The position numbers and the translations under genes are program-made. Shown one piece after another: positions 58,829-60,292 of a stretch of DNA of 60,292 nucleotides. How positions within the stretch are numbered: the first letter of the stretch is position 1; each line of letters begins with the position of its first letter. This DNA comes from M55B112 sp040903745 (GTDB lineage: Bacteria > Bacteroidota > Bacteroidia > Bacteroidales > GCA-2748055), in the NCBI GenBank assembly GCA_040903745.1, contig JBBDUV010000010.1, forward strand, positions 1 to 60,292, read 5' to 3'. Under the pieces are notes generated by a model. It was not told the origin of the DNA, made no database searches, and saw nothing but the letters and a program-made list of their open reading frames with translations.

Positions 58829-59761
58829 TCATCGTGAAGACCTGGGATGATGACTGACAATCGCTTCCCTCAGATATTCACGATCAAGATGGGTGTATAT
58901 CTCCGTCGTAACAATAGATTCATGACCAAGCATTTCCTGTACAGCCCTTAAATCTGCCCCCCCGTTTACAAGATGAGTAGCAAAAGAGTGTCTGAAGGTA
59001 TGGGGACTGACATGCTTCTTAAGTCCCGCTTTTTCCTTCAATTCCTTAATAATCGTATATACCATTATCCGGGTAAGCTTCTTGCCCCTTCTGTTAAGAA
59101 ACAAGACATCTACATTTCCCTTGTCAATATTCAGCATGGAATTTCTGTCGGGCATGTAAAGTTCTATCTCTTTTAGTGCTGATTGACTAATAGGGATAAT
59201 GCGCTCCTTGTTGCCTTTTCCTATAACTCTTAAAAAGCCTTCCTCACTATAAATATCCGTTATCCTAATGCTTATAAGCTCACTAACCCGCAAGCCACAA
59301 CTATAGAGTACTTCAAGCATTGCTTTATTTCTCTGTCCCTCCGGCTTACTGAGATCGATCATTGAAAAGAGAAGATCGATCTCCCCGACTGTCAACACCT
59401 CCGGTAACTTCCTTCCTGTTTTTGGGCCCTCCAACATCATGGCAGGATCTGTTATGATCTTCTCATCGATAACCAGATATTTGAAAAATGATCTGATACC
59501 GGAGATGATCCGCGACTGGCTGCGTTCATTTACCCCTGTTGCATTGATCCAATGAACAAAATCGTGAAGCAATTGGTCATTAATTAGTTCCGGACCACCT
59601 TCAAAGTCGGTTTCATCCAAATATTTGAGCAGCTTTTTCAGATCATTTTCATAGGCCTTTACAGAATTTTCTGCCAAACCTTTCTCCAGTTTCAGATAAC
59701 TCATGTAGGCGCGAATTTCCGGCTCCCATTTTCTCATTAGCAGGCTGTATTTTGGGCGCAA
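58829..59761 (-). CDS. xerD: Tyrosine recombinase XerC/XerD family
   Basis: Resolves chromosome dimers at dif sites. 310 residues from the first ATG (a start eight codons later also fits). The N-terminal SAM-like DNA-binding domain covers about 12-105, with LAENSVKAYENDLKKLLKYL. Catalytic residues are Arg158 (CGLRVSEL), Lys182 (GKGNKER), His254 and Arg257 (HTFRHSF), His280 (LGHES) and Tyr289 (TTEIYTH). The lack of neighbouring cargo or integration-site genes supports a housekeeping Xer role over a phage or transposon integrase. XerC versus XerD cannot be fixed here. Confidence 0.93.
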   Translation of the reverse strand: MRPKYSLLMRKWEPEIRAYMSYLKLEKGLAENSVKAYENDLKKLLKYLDETDFEGGPELINDQLLHDFVHWINATGVNERSQSRIISGIRSFFKYLVIDEKIITDPAMMLEGPKTGRKLPEVLTVGEIDLLFSMIDLSKPEGQRNKAMLEVLYSCGLRVSELISIRITDIYSEEGFLRVIGKGNKERIIPISQSALKEIELYMPDRNSMLNIDKGNVDVLFLNRRGKKLTRIMVYTIIKELKEKAGLKKHVSPHTFRHSFATHLVNGGADLRAVQEMLGHESIVTTEIYTHLDREYLREAIVSHHPRSSR

Positions 59762-59825
59762 GATATTAAGAAAAGCTATTGAATGTAATGATTACCAGAC
59801 ACTTTTTTCAATCACAAGTTTAATG

Positions 59826-59833
59826 TAAATTTG
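59826..59833 (+). promoter_or_regulatory. Putative promoter -7 box of the DUF6702 gene
   Basis: TAAATTTG matches TAnnTTTG exactly and ends four bases before the ATG at 59838. Initiation would fall at or next to the start codon, implying a leaderless or near-leaderless mRNA. The -33 region is only T-rich. Confidence 0.45.
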
Positions 59834-59837
59834 CAAT

Positions 59838-60292
59838 ATGGTAAAGAGGCTGATTATTCTTCTGATTTGTTCAATTGCATCAACAAATTTATTGACCCAT
59901 CCTGTGCATGTTTCTGTCGTAAACATCAGCATTGACGGATTGTTGATGAATGTAACCCTTCAAACATTTGTAGATGACTGGGAGACTGCCTATTTCCATT
60001 ATTTTGGAAAGAGCATTCAGCTCAAGGAACCTGAGAATCTGGAAGGTGAATGGTTTAACAGTTACTTTCTGGAGTCTTTTAGAATAAGCAGCAAAAACAG
60101 TAAGAGCAGAATACATCTTATTAAAGATACAATACATTTTAACGATTTGTCCATGAAAATGGAAATGCATGCACAATTGAAGGAAGAGCCCGATTCTTTG
60201 TACATTTACAATTCCATCCTTACAGATATTTTTGCAGACCAGACAAACCTGCTGATTTATTCGGTGAACGGGCTGGAAAAAGGCATAAGATT
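59838..60292 (+). CDS. DUF6702-family exported protein, cut by the window end
   Basis: Reads from ATG 59838 to the end of the window without a stop, at least 151 residues. It begins with a signal peptide (MVKRLIILLICSIASTNLLT), immediately followed by HPVHVSVVNISIDG. That HPxHVSVxxI opening is the hallmark of the DUF6702 family in Bacteroidota, whose function is unknown. The remainder (VTLQTFVDDWETAYFHYFGK; LIYSVNGLEKGIR) fits. It is divergent from xerD with 76 bases between. Confidence 0.75.
   Translation, partial: MVKRLIILLICSIASTNLLTHPVHVSVVNISIDGLLMNVTLQTFVDDWETAYFHYFGKSIQLKEPENLEGEWFNSYFLESFRISSKNSKSRIHLIKDTIHFNDLSMKMEMHAQLKEEPDSLYIYNSILTDIFADQTNLLIYSVNGLEKGIR

Noticed and set aside
58829..59761. 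Tyrosine recombinase as a mobile-element integrase
   Set aside because: No cargo, attachment repeats or phage genes nearby; length and motifs fit housekeeping Xer recombinases.

Overview
The window looks like conserved chromosomal DNA from a member of the Bacteroidota, probably class Bacteroidia. Several features point there: repeated promoter boxes of the Bacteroidota form TAnnTTTG with few Shine-Dalgarno sequences; an archaeal/eukaryote-type prolyl-tRNA synthetase; a DAHP synthase-chorismate mutase fusion; a BT_3928-like DoxX protein near tpiA; a 7TMR-DISM/SpoIIE phosphatase; and DUF6702-, WbqC- and YwqK-type proteins. I cannot name the genus. I see no prophage, insertion sequence, CRISPR array, rRNA gene or replication origin.

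Layout. 1-2.7 kb: an ExbB-ExbD-ExbD-TonB/TolA-like energy-transduction operon behind a cluster of hairpins. 2.7-6.6 kb: minus-strand TSUP exporter, glyA, two tRNA-Leu genes and a PKD-domain lipoprotein. 6.7-12.4 kb: a secreted DPP IV-like peptidase, then the translation operon thrS-infC-rpmI-rplT. 12.7-16.9 kb: dapB, two signal peptidase I paralogues and a WbqC-family protein. 16.9-22.4 kb: minus-strand envelope proteins (a FadL-like porin, an extremely tyrosine-rich lipoprotein, an FG-GAP lipoprotein). 22.7-28.1 kb: a 7TM/SpoIIE phosphatase, proS and tilS. 28.1-33.7 kb: a tightly packed aromatic amino acid operon (pheA, DAHP synthase-chorismate mutase, aroB, aroD, aroC, tyrA) read from the minus strand. 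33.8-37.9 kb: nth and four small secreted proteins or lipoproteins of unknown role. 37.9-47.4 kb: uvrA, an ECF sigma factor with a small acidic partner, rsmE, a YfcE-like phosphodiesterase and a 1488-residue secreted protein. 47.5-55.7 kb: tpiA, an orphan OppB-like permease, the DoxX protein, tmk, folP-cdaA, plsY and pckA. 55.9-60.3 kb: ppdK, xerD and the start of a DUF6702 gene that runs off the window.

Most interesting signal: the leader of the aromatic operon carries what looks like a complete classical attenuator. It has a well-matched Bacteroidota promoter, a 16-codon peptide MRTFFGTYYFFFMAFG (8 of 16 residues Phe or Tyr), a possible antiterminator stem starting five bases after its stop codon, and a terminator hairpin with a T run. 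This fits an operon that makes both phenylalanine and tyrosine.

The intergenic spaces also hold decayed sequence. An internally deleted peroxiredoxin remnant lies between proS and tilS, and a YgiQ-type radical-SAM remnant lies between the DPP IV gene and thrS. At least two families of short dispersed repeats recur, one copy bounded by 10-base inverted repeats inside the probable glyA leader. Family names rest on recognition of motifs and overall sequence character, since no search could be run.
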